NCBI RefSeq assembly: GCF_002906655.1
Contig: NZ_CP025794.1
Span: 2,790,001 to 2,854,000, forward strand
DNA from: Vibrio hyugaensis
Lineage (GTDB): Bacteria; Pseudomonadota; Gammaproteobacteria; Enterobacterales; Vibrionaceae
Length of the DNA: 64,000 nucleotides
Direction of reading: 5' to 3'
The notes beneath the pieces were generated by a model that did no database searches, was not told where the DNA came from, and saw nothing but the letters and a program-made list of their open reading frames with translations. Both the position numbers and the translations under genes were made by a program. This document shows, one piece after another, positions 45,299 through 55,513 of the stretch. Each line of letters starts with the position of its first letter. Positions within the stretch are counted from its first letter, which is position 1.

Positions 45299-47681
45299 TA
45301 CAAAAAAGCCCGGTGCGAAAAGAACACCAGCCAAGAAAACAACGTCAAGTAAGGCGACAACGACGAAGAAAAGTTCGCCTAAGCGTCCTAGACGATCGCC
45401 ATCGAAAAAGCCAAGCAATGGTAAACGTTCTTGGTTGAAAATCATTTGGTCATTCAGTTGGAAGGCGGGTATTGCGTTGGCCGCAGTATTGCTTTTCGTC
45501 GGGATTTATTTAGATAGTGTGGTGAAAGATCGTTTCGATGGGCAGTTATTTGATTTGCCAACGGTCGTGTACGCTCGCATTCTCAATTTGAATCCGGGTG
45601 AAAACATAACCATCAAAGAAATGCGTAACGAGCTAGATGTTTTGAATTACCGTAAGGTTAGTCAACCGCGTTATCCTGGCGAATACTCTTCCTCTTCGAC
45701 TCGTATTGAGCTCATCCGTCGTCCTTTTGAATTTGCTGATGGCCCTGAGCCTGATCGTCACGTGATGTTGCATTTCTCAAGCAGCGGCTTAACGCGCATT
45801 CAATCTCTCGAATCAAAAGGTGATTTAGGTTACTTGCGTATTGAACCTAAGATGTTGGGTATGCTGGAGAAAGATCAAAACGAACAACGGTTGTTCCTAC
45901 GTCGTGATCAGTTCCCTGAAATTCTTGTCGATGCACTTCTTGCGACCGAAGATCGTGATTTCTACCAGCATGATGGAGTCTCTCCTTTGGCGATTGGTCG
46001 TGCACTTGTTGCCAACATCAAGGCAGGCCGTACTGTACAAGGTGGCAGTACGCTGACCCAGCAGTTAGCAAAAAACTTATTCTTAACTCGCGATAAAACG
46101 TTATGGCGTAAAGTTCGTGAAGCGTATATCGCACTGATTTTGGATTATCGATACAGCAAAGATCGAATTCTTGAGGCTTACCTCAACGAAGTTTATCTCG
46201 GTCAAAGTGGCGGGGATGCGATTCATGGCTTTGCTTTGGCATCACGATACTACTTTGGACAACCAATCCAGGAGCTTCGTATCGACCAACTTGCGATGCT
46301 GGTGGGTATGGTTAAAGGGCCATCTTACTACAATCCAATTCGTTACCCTGAGCGCACGAAAACACGTCGTGATCTAGTTTTACGCCTCTTGATGCAACAA
46401 GACATGCTGACTTCTGAACAGTATGAACAAGCGGTCAATCGTCCGTTAGATACGCAAAGTAAACCTCGTATAGCAAGCCGTCAGCCCGCTTATTTCCAGC
46501 AACTGAATATTGAGCTGAAAGAAAAAGTGGGTGATAACTTCAAAGCTGAAACGGGGTTACGTTTGTTTACGTCTCTCGATCCTGTTTCGCAAAGTAAGCT
46601 AGAACAAGCGATTGCGAAAAAGGTACCTGAGTTGGCTAAACGAGCAGGTAAAGAACTTGAAGCAGCAGCAGTTGCTGTCGATCGCCACAGCGGTGAAATT
46701 CGTGCCATGGTTGGTGGTAAGCGTGTCGGCTACGAGGGCTTTAACCGAGCATTGAATGCGAGTCGTCCAATTGGCTCGTTAGTGAAGCCAGCAATTTACT
46801 TGACGGCATTAGAGCAACCAGAGAAATACAATCTCGCTACCACGCTTCACGATACGCCGTTAAGTTTGAAAGGCAGTAAGGGCAGCGTTTGGTCGCCACG
46901 TAATTTCGACCGTAAATTCCGTGGTGATGTGCCTCTATACCTAGCGCTAGCGAAATCTCTTAATGTGCCAACCGTTCGCTTGGGTATGGAACTCGGTATT
47001 CCTGAGGTTTCTGATACGTTAGAACGTCTCGGCGTTGATAAAAATGAAATCCGCCCAGTGCCATCTATGTTCTTAGGTTCTTTCTCTCTGACGCCATTTG
47101 AAGTCGCACAGATGTACCAGACGGTAACAAACTCGGGTAAACGCGCGAAACTGTCAGCATTGCGTTCGGTTATCGATATGGATGGTAATGTGATTTATCA
47201 ATCACTGCCTCGTTCGGCTCAGGCTGTTGATCAGCAAGCGGCATGGCTAACTACGTACGCAATGAAGCAAGGTGTTGCACAAGGAACGGGCCGTTTCTTA
47301 CAAAGCCAATTCTCATGGGCGGCGTTAGCAGGTAAAACGGGCACCAGTAATGACAGCCGCGATAGTTGGTTTGTCGGTGTTGATGGTCGGGAAGTGACAA
47401 CCGTTTGGCTGGGGCGCGATGATAATAAATCCACCAAGTTGACGGGTTCAAGCGGTGCTCTGCGTGTTTACGCCGAATATTTGCAGCAACGTATCCCTGA
47501 GCGACTGGAATTGCCATGGCCAAAAGAAGTGACGACATTGGGTTTCCAAAAAGCGGCGAATGGTGCGTTGGAACTGAACTGTCGTAGCGAATATAAGTTG
47601 CCAGTGTGGGATAAAACAGGCCAAATAAAACAGCAGTGCGAGAAAAAATCGAACTGGTTGAATAATTTATTTGATTGGTAA
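45291..47681 (+). CDS. mrcB: Penicillin-binding protein 1B (bifunctional)
   Basis: A 796-residue peptidoglycan synthase. The first 45 residues are a Lys/Arg/Ser/Thr-rich cytoplasmic tail (motifs such as KRTPAKKTTSSK), followed by one membrane helix near 53-75, the UB2H domain, the GT51 domain with catalytic Glu220 (ATEDRDFYQHDG) and the transpeptidase with Ser496-x-x-Lys499 (SLVK) and KTGTS near 683. It overlaps hrpB by 8 bp, as in the conserved hrpB-mrcB pair. Confidence 0.97.
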   Translation: MTDTKKPGAKRTPAKKTTSSKATTTKKSSPKRPRRSPSKKPSNGKRSWLKIIWSFSWKAGIALAAVLLFVGIYLDSVVKDRFDGQLFDLPTVVYARILNLNPGENITIKEMRNELDVLNYRKVSQPRYPGEYSSSSTRIELIRRPFEFADGPEPDRHVMLHFSSSGLTRIQSLESKGDLGYLRIEPKMLGMLEKDQNEQRLFLRRDQFPEILVDALLATEDRDFYQHDGVSPLAIGRALVANIKAGRTVQGGSTLTQQLAKNLFLTRDKTLWRKVREAYIALILDYRYSKDRILEAYLNEVYLGQSGGDAIHGFALASRYYFGQPIQELRIDQLAMLVGMVKGPSYYNPIRYPERTKTRRDLVLRLLMQQDMLTSEQYEQAVNRPLDTQSKPRIASRQPAYFQQLNIELKEKVGDNFKAETGLRLFTSLDPVSQSKLEQAIAKKVPELAKRAGKELEAAAVAVDRHSGEIRAMVGGKRVGYEGFNRALNASRPIGSLVKPAIYLTALEQPEKYNLATTLHDTPLSLKGSKGSVWSPRNFDRKFRGDVPLYLALAKSLNVPTVRLGMELGIPEVSDTLERLGVDKNEIRPVPSMFLGSFSLTPFEVAQMYQTVTNSGKRAKLSALRSVIDMDGNVIYQSLPRSAQAVDQQAAWLTTYAMKQGVAQGTGRFLQSQFSWAALAGKTGTSNDSRDSWFVGVDGREVTTVWLGRDDNKSTKLTGSSGALRVYAEYLQQRIPERLELPWPKEVTTLGFQKAANGALELNCRSEYKLPVWDKTGQIKQQCEKKSNWLNNLFDW

Positions 47682-47768
47682 GGCTACCAAAAACGCTATC
47701 ACTGACTTGTTTCATTGGTCGATTCTTAGTAAAAGTAGTTGATCAATATTCAGTAAAGGAAGATGTGA

Positions 47769-50084
47769 ATGTTCAAAAAGATGTCCAATAGCCCGTTAGT
47801 GCATGGTTTTGCGCTTTGGGTCTGCTCCTTTTTGATTGCCACACCTTCCTTTGCAAAACATCTTGAAGAGGACGGTTCTCGCCCTAAAATTGCGGTGGTT
47901 CTCGCTGGTGGTGGTGCGAAAGGGGCTGCGCATATTGGTGTGCTCAAAGCCCTTGAAGAGATGAACATTCCGGTTGATATCATTACCGGCACCAGCATGG
48001 GGGCTTATGTTGGTGGTTTGTACTCGACAGGTATGAGTGCAGATGAAATCGAAAGCTTTATCTACAGTGTTGATTGGAACAGCGGTTACCGAGACAGAGT
48101 AGATCGCAGCCAACGTCGCGTTCGCGACAAAGAATACGAAGACCGCTACCAAATAACGACAGATCTTGGTCTGAGGTTTGGTGAGGTGCGTTCCCCAACT
48201 GGTGTTGTGCAAGGGCAGAACATGTTGCGCATTCTGCGCGAAACGACGGGCAATCTAGGACGCTTTGACTCTTTTGACCAACTTGCTATCCCTTATCGTT
48301 CTGTCGCGACTGACATCGTCGAGCTTGATGAAGTCGTGCTCGATAACGGTTACTTAGTTGATGCGATGATGGCGAGCATGTCGGTACCGGGCGCGCTTCC
48401 TCCATACGAGCTCAACGGTCATATGCTGGTGGATGGTGGCGTTGTCAATAACATGCCTGTCGACGTAGCGCGCGCGATGGGAGCGGATATAGTCATTGCG
48501 GTCGACATCAGTACAGATTATAAAAACAAAGAAGACTTCACTGGTTTGTTTGCAGTTGCGGATCAGTTGTCGAATTATTTGGTGCGTCGTAGCACTCAAG
48601 AGCAAGCGGAAACTCTGAAAGATGATGATGTTTACATTCGTCCAGATGTTGGGCAAATGGAAACCGTAGAATTTGAAAAGATGCCGAGTGCATTTCAAGC
48701 TGGCTACGACATCACGAAAAAACTCAAACCCAAGCTTGAATCCTTGAGTGTCTCTAACGCGGAATACCAGAAATATATCGAGCACAAACAAGACGTTCGT
48801 AAAGGATTAGAATATGGTGATGAGCGTGTCGTTGACCAGATCGTCATTGTTAATAATACCCACTACAGTGATGTGCTGCTCACCAATCGACTAGAGCTAG
48901 ATACTGGTCGTCCATTGAAAACGGCTGAAATCGAAAAAGCGGTCGAAAATTTATATGCCTTGGATCGTTTTGAGCTGATCACTTATCACTTTGAAGAAAT
49001 CGAAGGCGTTAACCTATTGGTTTTTGATGTTAATGAAAAATCGTGGGGGCCAAATTACCTCAACTTCCGATTTTTTCTTGAAGACGACTTTAATACCGAA
49101 AGCCAATACGGGATTGGAATTTCGTCTAATTTTACCAACCTCAACTCCCATGGCGCAGAGCTTACTCTTAATGTCGATATGGGAACCGATAAGCTAATCG
49201 AAGCGGAGCTTTACTCCCCAGTTCTGTCGAGTCAGGAATTGTTTGTTTCTGGCAAGGTGAACTACAACACCGAAAATCGTAATTTGCCTGTCAATGATTT
49301 CGAAAATCCGGATATCTCGTCGGTATATGATTATCTTCCAGTGTCCTACACCGAGTTCATTACTGAGCTTTCTGCTGGAGTTCAACCTACCTTGTGGCAA
49401 GAGTTTCGAGTGGGTGGGCGCTATACAAAAGGGTCGATAGAAGCATCTACCTTCTCCTCTTTTGGTGAACTTGATTACGAGCGCTTAGGTGTGTTTGCCA
49501 ATTATCGATTAGATACGCTCGATGATTTTGCTTTCCCAACTCACGGGATGTTGATCGATTTGGATTACTTGGTGTCTCACGATAAGAGCCCAGAAGGGTT
49601 CCAACCGACCGAACCTGATGAAAAGATAGAAGACACTGTCTATGAAATTACCGCCCGTTTTAAAGGCGCTGTGACTCATAGCCGTCATACTTTAGTCGGA
49701 CAGGCCGAATACAGTTTTGTCGAGAGTAAGAATTCTTCCGTTCCATTAGACCCTAGAGAGCTTGGTGGTTTCTTGAACTTATCCGGTATTCCACGTAATA
49801 GCCTCATAGGGCAAAACTTGTTCTATACCAGTTTAGTGTATCGCTATAAGTGGATGGACAATGATTTTGGATTGTTTGAAGCGCCCGTTTATCTAGGGGC
49901 TTCACTTGAACATGGTGGTGTTTGGTCAGACAACGACCTGAAACTCAATGAAGCACCACTGTATAACGCCGCATCGATTTTCTTTGGTGTTGATTCGCCA
50001 ATTGGACCAATCATGTTGGCATACGGTCGTACGGAGCAAGATTTAGACGCTGTGTACTTGATCGTTGGAACATCATTTAAATAA
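47769..50084 (+). CDS. Patatin-like phospholipase with POTRA and outer-membrane barrel
   Basis: A 771-residue protein with a signal peptide ending near PSFA. The patatin domain (about residues 35-320) has the oxyanion GGGAKG, nucleophile Ser76 in GTSMG and Asp222 in VDGGVVNNMP, a complete catalytic dyad. One POTRA domain (about 350-430) and a BamA/TamA-like 16-strand barrel follow. This is the layout of PlpD-type proteins (type Vd), which can carry the lipase to the cell surface. The mrcB gene ends 87 bp upstream without an obvious terminator. Confidence 0.88.
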   Translation: MFKKMSNSPLVHGFALWVCSFLIATPSFAKHLEEDGSRPKIAVVLAGGGAKGAAHIGVLKALEEMNIPVDIITGTSMGAYVGGLYSTGMSADEIESFIYSVDWNSGYRDRVDRSQRRVRDKEYEDRYQITTDLGLRFGEVRSPTGVVQGQNMLRILRETTGNLGRFDSFDQLAIPYRSVATDIVELDEVVLDNGYLVDAMMASMSVPGALPPYELNGHMLVDGGVVNNMPVDVARAMGADIVIAVDISTDYKNKEDFTGLFAVADQLSNYLVRRSTQEQAETLKDDDVYIRPDVGQMETVEFEKMPSAFQAGYDITKKLKPKLESLSVSNAEYQKYIEHKQDVRKGLEYGDERVVDQIVIVNNTHYSDVLLTNRLELDTGRPLKTAEIEKAVENLYALDRFELITYHFEEIEGVNLLVFDVNEKSWGPNYLNFRFFLEDDFNTESQYGIGISSNFTNLNSHGAELTLNVDMGTDKLIEAELYSPVLSSQELFVSGKVNYNTENRNLPVNDFENPDISSVYDYLPVSYTEFITELSAGVQPTLWQEFRVGGRYTKGSIEASTFSSFGELDYERLGVFANYRLDTLDDFAFPTHGMLIDLDYLVSHDKSPEGFQPTEPDEKIEDTVYEITARFKGAVTHSRHTLVGQAEYSFVESKNSSVPLDPRELGGFLNLSGIPRNSLIGQNLFYTSLVYRYKWMDNDFGLFEAPVYLGASLEHGGVWSDNDLKLNEAPLYNAASIFFGVDSPIGPIMLAYGRTEQDLDAVYLIVGTSFK

Positions 50085-50172
50085 CCGGGACAAGGACAGC
50101 AAAATCTCCGCATATTTAGCCAAAATAAACAGGACTTTAGTCGTAAGTTGCTATGTTGGTCAAAATGATGAG

Positions 50173-50202
50173 ATTTTAATTTAAGGTTAAATTTGCTATC
50201 CT
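50173..50202 (+). promoter_or_regulatory. Candidate acnB promoter
   Basis: An extended -10, TGCTATCCT (50194-50202), with a poor -35 in the TTTTAA at 50174-50179. It gives a leader of about 140 nt before acnB. Nothing else recognisable is in the gap apart from the short leader ORF. Confidence 0.4.
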
Positions 50203-50337
50203 TTCGCCCACAGTTTGGCCTCTGCGGCGCTGTTTCTCAATCAAGAATTGAATGAAAACAAGGGCAATGGAGAGCCAAGTTTCCAAGGATGTTCACTCCT
50301 TTACTTTTAAAAACAGTAATAAGAAGGAGGAACCGCA

Positions 50338-50361
50338 ATGAGAGGAAAAAGTCGTGCTTGA
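50338..50361 (+). CDS. Seven-codon leader ORF overlapping acnB
   Basis: ATG 50338 encodes MRGKSRA and stops at TGA 50359-50361. It has the best ribosome site of the region, AAGGAGG at 50324-50330 with 7-bp spacing. The acnB GTG (50354) lies inside it in another frame, five bases before its end, a geometry suited to translational coupling. Expression is not demonstrated. Confidence 0.4.
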   Translation: MRGKSRA

Positions 50362-52942
50362 AGCCTACCGTAAACACGTCGAAGAGCGTGCTGCCGAAGG
50401 AGTTGTTCCTAAACCGCTAGACGCAGAACAAGTTGCTGGACTTGTTGAACTTCTGAAAAATCCCCCGCAAGGTGAAGAAGCCTTTATTCTTGACCTGCTA
50501 GAGAACCGTATCCCACCGGGCGTAGACGAAGCGGCTTATGTTAAAGCTGGCTTTTTGACGGCGGTTGCTAAAGGCGAAGTATCGTCTCCACTTGTTAGCC
50601 GTGAAAAGGCAGCAGAATTACTAGGTACGATGCAAGGTGGTTATAACATCGCTCCGCTCGTCGAGTTTTTAGATGATGATGTTCTTGCCGCTATAGCAGC
50701 AAAAGCACTGTCTCATACCCTGTTAATGTTTGATGCTTTCTATGATGTTGAAGAAAAAGCGAAAGCGGGCAACACGTTCGCTCAACAAGTTCTTCAATCT
50801 TGGGCGGAAGCCGAGTGGTTTACAACGAAAGAGAAAGTAGCGGAAAAAATCACGGTTAAAGTCTTTAAGGTAACCGGTGAAACTAACACCGATGATCTGT
50901 CTCCAGCTCCAGATGCTTGGTCTCGTCCAGATATTCCAGTACACGCGAAAGCGATGCTTAAGATGGAACGTGATGGCATCAACCCGGATCAACCTGGCAG
51001 CGTTGGTCCAATCAACCAAATTGAAGAACTGCAAAAAGACGGCATTCCACTAGCATACGTAGGTGATGTTGTTGGTACGGGTTCTTCGCGTAAATCAGCG
51101 ACCAACTCAGTATTATGGTTTATGGGCGAAGATATCCCATTTGTACCAAACAAGCGTACTGGTGGTATCTGTCTAGGCGGTAAGATTGCGCCTATCTTCT
51201 ACAATACGATGGAAGATTCAGGAGCGTTACCAATTGAACTAAACGTACAAGACATGAATATGGGCGATGTGATCGACATTTACCCGTACGAAGGTGTGGT
51301 TCGTAAAGAAGGTTCTGAGATCTCAAGCTTTGAACTGAGTAAAGTGCTGCTTGATGAGGTACGTGCTGGTGGTCGTATTCCATTGATCATCGGTCGTGGT
51401 CTAACGAGCCGTGCTCGAGTAGCTCTTGGTCTTGAAGAGACAGATTTGTTTGCTAAACCCGTTGATCCAACTGCTTCTGACAAAGGTTATACATTAGCTC
51501 AGAAGATGGTAGGTAAAGCATGTGGCGTAGAAGGTGTGCGTGCTGGTCAATATTGTGAGCCTAAGATGACAACGGTAGGTTCTCAGGATACGACAGGCCC
51601 TATGACGCGTGATGAGCTAAAAGATCTTGCGTGTCTTGGTTTCTCAGCGGATCTCGTGATGCAGTCATTCTGTCATACGTCAGCATATCCGAAACCAGTC
51701 GACGTGAACACGCACCACACACTACCTGATTTCATTATGAACCGTGGCGGTGTATCGCTTCGTCCAGGCGATGGTGTTATCCACTCATGGCTGAACCGTA
51801 TGCTTCTGCCAGATACTGTTGGTACTGGTGGTGATTCGCATACTCGTTTCCCTCTGGGTATTTCATTCCCAGCAGGTTCTGGTCTAGTGGCATTTGCAGC
51901 AGCAACAGGCGTTATGCCTCTTGATATGCCTGAATCAATCTTGGTTCGTTTTAAAGGTGAGATGCAGCCAGGTATCACGCTACGTGATCTTGTACACGCC
52001 ATTCCTCTATACGGTATCAAGCAAGGCCTGTTAACAGTAGAGAAAGCGGGTAAGATCAACGAATTCTCAGGCCGTGTCCTAGAAATTGAAGGTGTTGAAC
52101 ACCTGTCTGTGGAACAAGCATTTGAACTTTCAGATGCATCGGCAGAGCGCTCAGCAGCGGGTTGTACTGTGAAGCTTTCTCAAGAGTCGATTGATGAATA
52201 CCTAAACTCGAACATCACTATGCTTAAATGGATGATTTCGGAAGGTTACGGTGACCGTCGTACAATCGAACGTCGTATTACTGCGATGGAAGAGTGGTTA
52301 GCAAACCCAGAGTTGATGGAAGCAGATTCAGACGCTGAATACGCACATGTGATTGAAATCGATCTAGCGGAAATCAACGAACCAATTCTTTGTGCACCTA
52401 ACGATCCAGATGATGCGCGTCTTCTGTCTGACGTTCAGGGTACTCAGATTGATGAAGTATTTATCGGTTCTTGTATGACGAACATTGGTCACTTCCGTGC
52501 AGCAGGTAAATTGCTCGACAAGTTTAACGGCCAGCTTGATACTCGCTTATGGGTAGCACCACCAACCAAGATGGACCGTGACCAACTAACTGAAGAAGGT
52601 TACTACGGTATTTATGGCCGTGCCGGCGTTCGTATTGAAACGCCAGGGTGCTCGCTATGTATGGGTAACCAGGCTCGTGTTGCGGATAAAGCAACGGTAA
52701 TGTCGACGTCTACTCGTAACTTCCCGAATCGTCTAGGTACTGGTGCGAACGTTTATCTATCATCGGCTGAACTTGCAGCGGTTGGTGCGATTCTAGGTAA
52801 GATTCCAACTAAGGAAGAATACCTGTCTTACATGGACCAGATTGATGCGACAGCAGCAGACACATACCGCTACTTGAATTTCCACAAGATGGAACAGTAC
52901 ACCAAGAAAGCAGATGATGTGATCTTCCAAGAGCCTGCATAA
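50354..52942 (+). CDS. acnB: Aconitate hydratase B
   Basis: An 862-residue 4Fe-4S enzyme of the TCA and methylcitrate cycles. The N-terminal HEAT-like domain ([16 protein letters not shown]) distinguishes AcnB from AcnA. Cluster cysteines lie in [14 protein letters not shown] and in [11 protein letters not shown], and [15 protein letters not shown] is intact. The start is GTG 50354 with GAGG 8 bp upstream, overlapping a seven-codon ORF. In E. coli the apo-protein also binds mRNA. It is followed by yacL, as in E. coli. Confidence 0.97.
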   Translation: MLEAYRKHVEERAAEGVVPKPLDAEQVAGLVELLKNPPQGEEAFILDLLENRIPPGVDEAAYVKAGFLTAVAKGEVSSPLVSREKAAELLGTMQGGYNIAPLVEFLDDDVLAAIAAKALSHTLLMFDAFYDVEEKAKAGNTFAQQVLQSWAEAEWFTTKEKVAEKITVKVFKVTGETNTDDLSPAPDAWSRPDIPVHAKAMLKMERDGINPDQPGSVGPINQIEELQKDGIPLAYVGDVVGTGSSRKSATNSVLWFMGEDIPFVPNKRTGGICLGGKIAPIFYNTMEDSGALPIELNVQDMNMGDVIDIYPYEGVVRKEGSEISSFELSKVLLDEVRAGGRIPLIIGRGLTSRARVALGLEETDLFAKPVDPTASDKGYTLAQKMVGKACGVEGVRAGQYCEPKMTTVGSQDTTGPMTRDELKDLACLGFSADLVMQSFCHTSAYPKPVDVNTHHTLPDFIMNRGGVSLRPGDGVIHSWLNRMLLPDTVGTGGDSHTRFPLGISFPAGSGLVAFAAATGVMPLDMPESILVRFKGEMQPGITLRDLVHAIPLYGIKQGLLTVEKAGKINEFSGRVLEIEGVEHLSVEQAFELSDASAERSAAGCTVKLSQESIDEYLNSNITMLKWMISEGYGDRRTIERRITAMEEWLANPELMEADSDAEYAHVIEIDLAEINEPILCAPNDPDDARLLSDVQGTQIDEVFIGSCMTNIGHFRAAGKLLDKFNGQLDTRLWVAPPTKMDRDQLTEEGYYGIYGRAGVRIETPGCSLCMGNQARVADKATVMSTSTRNFPNRLGTGANVYLSSAELAAVGAILGKIPTKEEYLSYMDQIDATAADTYRYLNFHKMEQYTKKADDVIFQEPA

Positions 52943-52973
52943 TCTTAGCAAGTTTTGTTAATACTTGAATAAG

Positions 52974-53001
52974 CGCTCACCGATTGGTGGGCGTTTTTTT
53001 T
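52974..53001 (+). terminator. Terminator of acnB
   Basis: An 8-bp stem including one G-U pair (52974-52981 with 52986-52993), a GATT loop and eight T residues. Confidence 0.92.
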
Positions 53002-53008
53002 GCAGAAC

Positions 53009-53105
53009 GCTTCGCTCTAAGTGTTGGGAGGTACATGCAGGAATATTAGAGATAAATGCATGGGCTCAAAGGTGTTGACAGTAATTGTTCCTAAATCGGC
53101 AAAAT
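53009..53105. repeat. Dispersed 98-bp intergenic element, copy C
   Basis: A 97-bp block starting GCTTCGCT and ending CGGCAAAAT, aligned along its full length with copies A and B (GGCTCAAAGGTGTTGACAG corresponds to GGCTCTAAACCGAGTTGGCAG). It is the most diverged copy. It begins 8 bp after the acnB terminator, and the perfect heptamer array starts 5 bp after its end. Confidence 0.65.
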
Positions 53106-53110
53106 GAAAT

Positions 53111-53187
53111 CGTCTCTCGTCTCTCGTCTCTCGTCTCTCGTCTCTCGTCTCTCGTCTCTCGTCTCTCGTCTCTCGTCTCTCGTCTCT
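53111..53187. repeat. Heptamer tandem array (CGTCTCT)x11
   Basis: Eleven perfect copies of CGTCTCT (77 bp) followed by a degenerate twelfth, CGCTTCT, at 53188-53194. The array ends 57 bp before the yacL start and abuts the predicted yacL -35. Minus-strand translation gives an RRETRDE-type repeat, which is an artefact of the array. Confidence 0.97.
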
Positions 53188-53190
53188 CGC

Positions 53191-53219
53191 TTCTCCCATC
53201 CAACATCTCCCTGTATACT
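53191..53219 (+). promoter_or_regulatory. Candidate yacL promoter
   Basis: The -10 TATACT at 53214-53219 with a weak -35 (TTCTCC at 53191-53196, 17-bp spacer). The -35 lies at the degenerate edge of the heptamer array. Confidence 0.5.
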
Positions 53220-53251
53220 CCGCACCAAATTGATACGAAAAGGCGATCACG

Positions 53252-53620
53252 ATGGAATTTGAATTCATCCGCAACACATTGATGGGCGAATACTATGTCA
53301 AATGCAGCATGGGGCATGAGATTGTGGGTCGTTGGTTGCAAGAAGAAATAGGCAAAGACCCAGCAAAAATTGCTCAGGTAGAAGCTTTAATTAATCAGGC
53401 ATTTTCTTCGCCATCTCAAGAGCATAGATTAACCGGTGCAGAGATCAGTTTGATGATCCACGGTGATGAGGTGCTAGTGCAAGAAAACGCACTGGGCCAT
53501 GAGTATGAAGTGGAAATGGAAAGCGAGTTTGATTTCTACGATGCAGAGAGTACAGCCAGCTGTGGTATAGAAGATTTTTGTGCCTTGATAGAGCAATGGA
53601 AAGACTTTTTGAACATTTAA
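53252..53620 (+). CDS. yacL: YacL family protein (UPF0231)
   Basis: A 122-residue acidic protein opening MEFEFIRNTLMGEYYVKCSMGHE and matching the YacL/UPF0231 family, which sits next to acnB in enterobacteria too. No catalytic motif or membrane segment is visible. Function is unknown. ATG 53252 has a GGCGATCACG upstream stretch with only a moderate ribosome site. Confidence 0.9.
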   Translation: MEFEFIRNTLMGEYYVKCSMGHEIVGRWLQEEIGKDPAKIAQVEALINQAFSSPSQEHRLTGAEISLMIHGDEVLVQENALGHEYEVEMESEFDFYDAESTASCGIEDFCALIEQWKDFLNI

Positions 53621-53665
53621 TGCACAGTTTTGGGTAGTCAGACTTGAATTGCCTTATATTTGTGA

Positions 53666-53700
53666 AAAGGGCGCACCGATATGGTGCGCCCTTTTTGTTT
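53666..53700 (+). terminator. Terminator of yacL, containing an NtrC-like palindrome
   Basis: A 12-bp stem (53666-53677 with 53683-53694), a GATAT loop and a T-run make a strong terminator 45 bp after yacL. Its core is GCACC-N5-GGTGC, the NtrC enhancer consensus. Confidence 0.92.
53671..53689 (+). promoter_or_regulatory. NtrC enhancer site candidate for glnK-amtB
   Basis: GCGCACCGATATGGTGCGC is a perfect palindrome around GCACC-N5-GGTGC. It is centred about 95 bp upstream of the start expected for the sigma-54 promoter at 53750, within the usual NtrC range. A weaker half-match (TGCACA...GGGTAG, 53621-53637) lies about 50 bp further upstream. Confidence 0.6.
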
Positions 53701-53745
53701 ATAAGTTTGTTAATTTTACTAATTCTATATAAATCAATGGGATAA

Positions 53746-54147
<402 letters not shown>

Positions 54148-54172
54148 GAATTCAAGGGATTGGAGAACTATC

Positions 54173-55402
54173 ATGGAATTAACAACTACAGTAACGGAAT
54201 TACGTTACGCACTCGACACTTTTTTCTTCCTCATTTCCGGTGCGTTAGTCATGTGGATGGCAGCAGGTTTCGCCATGCTGGAAGCGGGCTTAGTTCGCTC
54301 TAAAAACACAACAGAAATTCTAACTAAAAACATCTGTCTTTACGCGATCGCTTGTACCATGTTCCTATTGGTCGGCTACAACATTATGTATGTAGATAAC
54401 GGTGAAGGCGGTTGGTTACCATCATTTGGTGCACTAATTGGCACACAAGGTGAAGGTGCAGACCACTCTCTAGAGTCGGACTTCTTCTTCCAAGTCGTAT
54501 TTGTAGCAACAGCAATGTCAGTGGTTTCTGGCGCGGTTGCAGAGCGTATGAAGCTTTGGTCTTTCCTCATCTTTTCAGCAGTACTGACGGCATTTATCTA
54601 TCCAATGGAAGGTTACTGGACTTGGGGTGGTGGTTTCCTATCAGAAGCAGGCTTTAGTGACTTTGCGGGTTCAGGTATCGTACACATGGCCGGTGCTTCA
54701 GCAGCATTAGCAGGCGTACTATTACTGGGTGCTCGTAAAGGTAAATACGGTAAAAACGGCGAAATCTACCCAATCCCAGGTTCAAACATGCCTCTCGCTA
54801 CATTGGGTACGTTCATCCTTTGGTTCGGTTGGTTCGGTTTCAACGGCGGTTCTCAACTTATGGTTTCGGATTTTGAGAACGCGACTGCAGTTGGTCAAAT
54901 TTTCCTAAACACCAACGCTGCAGCTGCTGCAGGTGCAATTGCCGCACTATTTGTATGTAAGACAACATGGGGCAAAGCTGATCTGACAATGATTCTAAAC
55001 GGTGCGTTGGCTGGTCTAGTTGCGATTACCGCAGACCCTCTATCACCATCACCGCTTTATGCTGTAGCAATTGGTGCGGTATCAGGTGCGCTAGTGGTAT
55101 TCAGCATCATTGCTTTGGATAAGATTAAGATTGATGATCCTGTCGGTGCTATCTCAGTTCACGGTGTGTGTGGTTTCTTTGGTCTAATGGTTGTGCCACT
55201 GAGCAACGGTGATGCAACGTTTGGTGCACAGCTTCTAGGTGCGGCAGTTATCTTTGCTTGGGTATTTGGTGCAAGCCTAGTGGTATGGGCTATCTTGAAA
55301 GCGACAATCGGTATCCGCGTGTCGGAAGACGAAGAGCTAGAAGGTATGGATATGCACGACTGTGGTGTTGGCGCTTACCCAGAATTCGTGACTGTGAAAT
55401 AA
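54173..55402 (+). CDS. amtB: Ammonium transporter AmtB
   Basis: A 409-residue membrane protein with 11 helices. The signature FAMLEAGLVRSKNTTEIL, the pore-lining histidine region GSGIVHMAGA and the second pore His in ISVHGVCGFFG are intact. ATG 54173 has GGAGA upstream; an in-frame start at 54122 lies inside glnK. There is no cleavable signal as long as that of E. coli AmtB. Its expression should rise in nitrogen limitation via the shared sigma-54 promoter. Confidence 0.95.
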   Translation: MELTTTVTELRYALDTFFFLISGALVMWMAAGFAMLEAGLVRSKNTTEILTKNICLYAIACTMFLLVGYNIMYVDNGEGGWLPSFGALIGTQGEGADHSLESDFFFQVVFVATAMSVVSGAVAERMKLWSFLIFSAVLTAFIYPMEGYWTWGGGFLSEAGFSDFAGSGIVHMAGASAALAGVLLLGARKGKYGKNGEIYPIPGSNMPLATLGTFILWFGWFGFNGGSQLMVSDFENATAVGQIFLNTNAAAAAGAIAALFVCKTTWGKADLTMILNGALAGLVAITADPLSPSPLYAVAIGAVSGALVVFSIIALDKIKIDDPVGAISVHGVCGFFGLMVVPLSNGDATFGAQLLGAAVIFAWVFGASLVVWAILKATIGIRVSEDEELEGMDMHDCGVGAYPEFVTVK

Positions 55403-55439
55403 CGCTCACAATGTAATAAATAGTTACAAACTTAACATT

Positions 55440-55472
55440 AAAAAACCTGCTCCAATGAGCAGGTTTTTTTAT
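55440..55472 (+). terminator. Terminator of glnK-amtB
   Basis: An 11-bp stem (55442-55452 with 55457-55467) with a CAAT loop and a T-run. Confidence 0.92.
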
Positions 55473-55479
55473 TGATTAA

Positions 55480-55507
55480 TTGTTTTCTTATTGAACATGC
55501 ATATAAT
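55480..55507 (+). promoter_or_regulatory. fbpA promoter
   Basis: TTGTTT at 55480-55485, a 16-bp spacer and a perfect TATAAT at 55502-55507. Confidence 0.7.
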
Positions 55508-55513
55508 AACGCA

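Noticed and set aside
53111..53194. CRISPR array
   Set aside because: The units are 7 bp with no spacers, and no cas genes are present.
53017..53341. Minus-strand ORFs rich in RRETRDE repeats
   Set aside because: They are translations of the heptamer array in two overlapping frames, with no ribosome site and no independent similarity.
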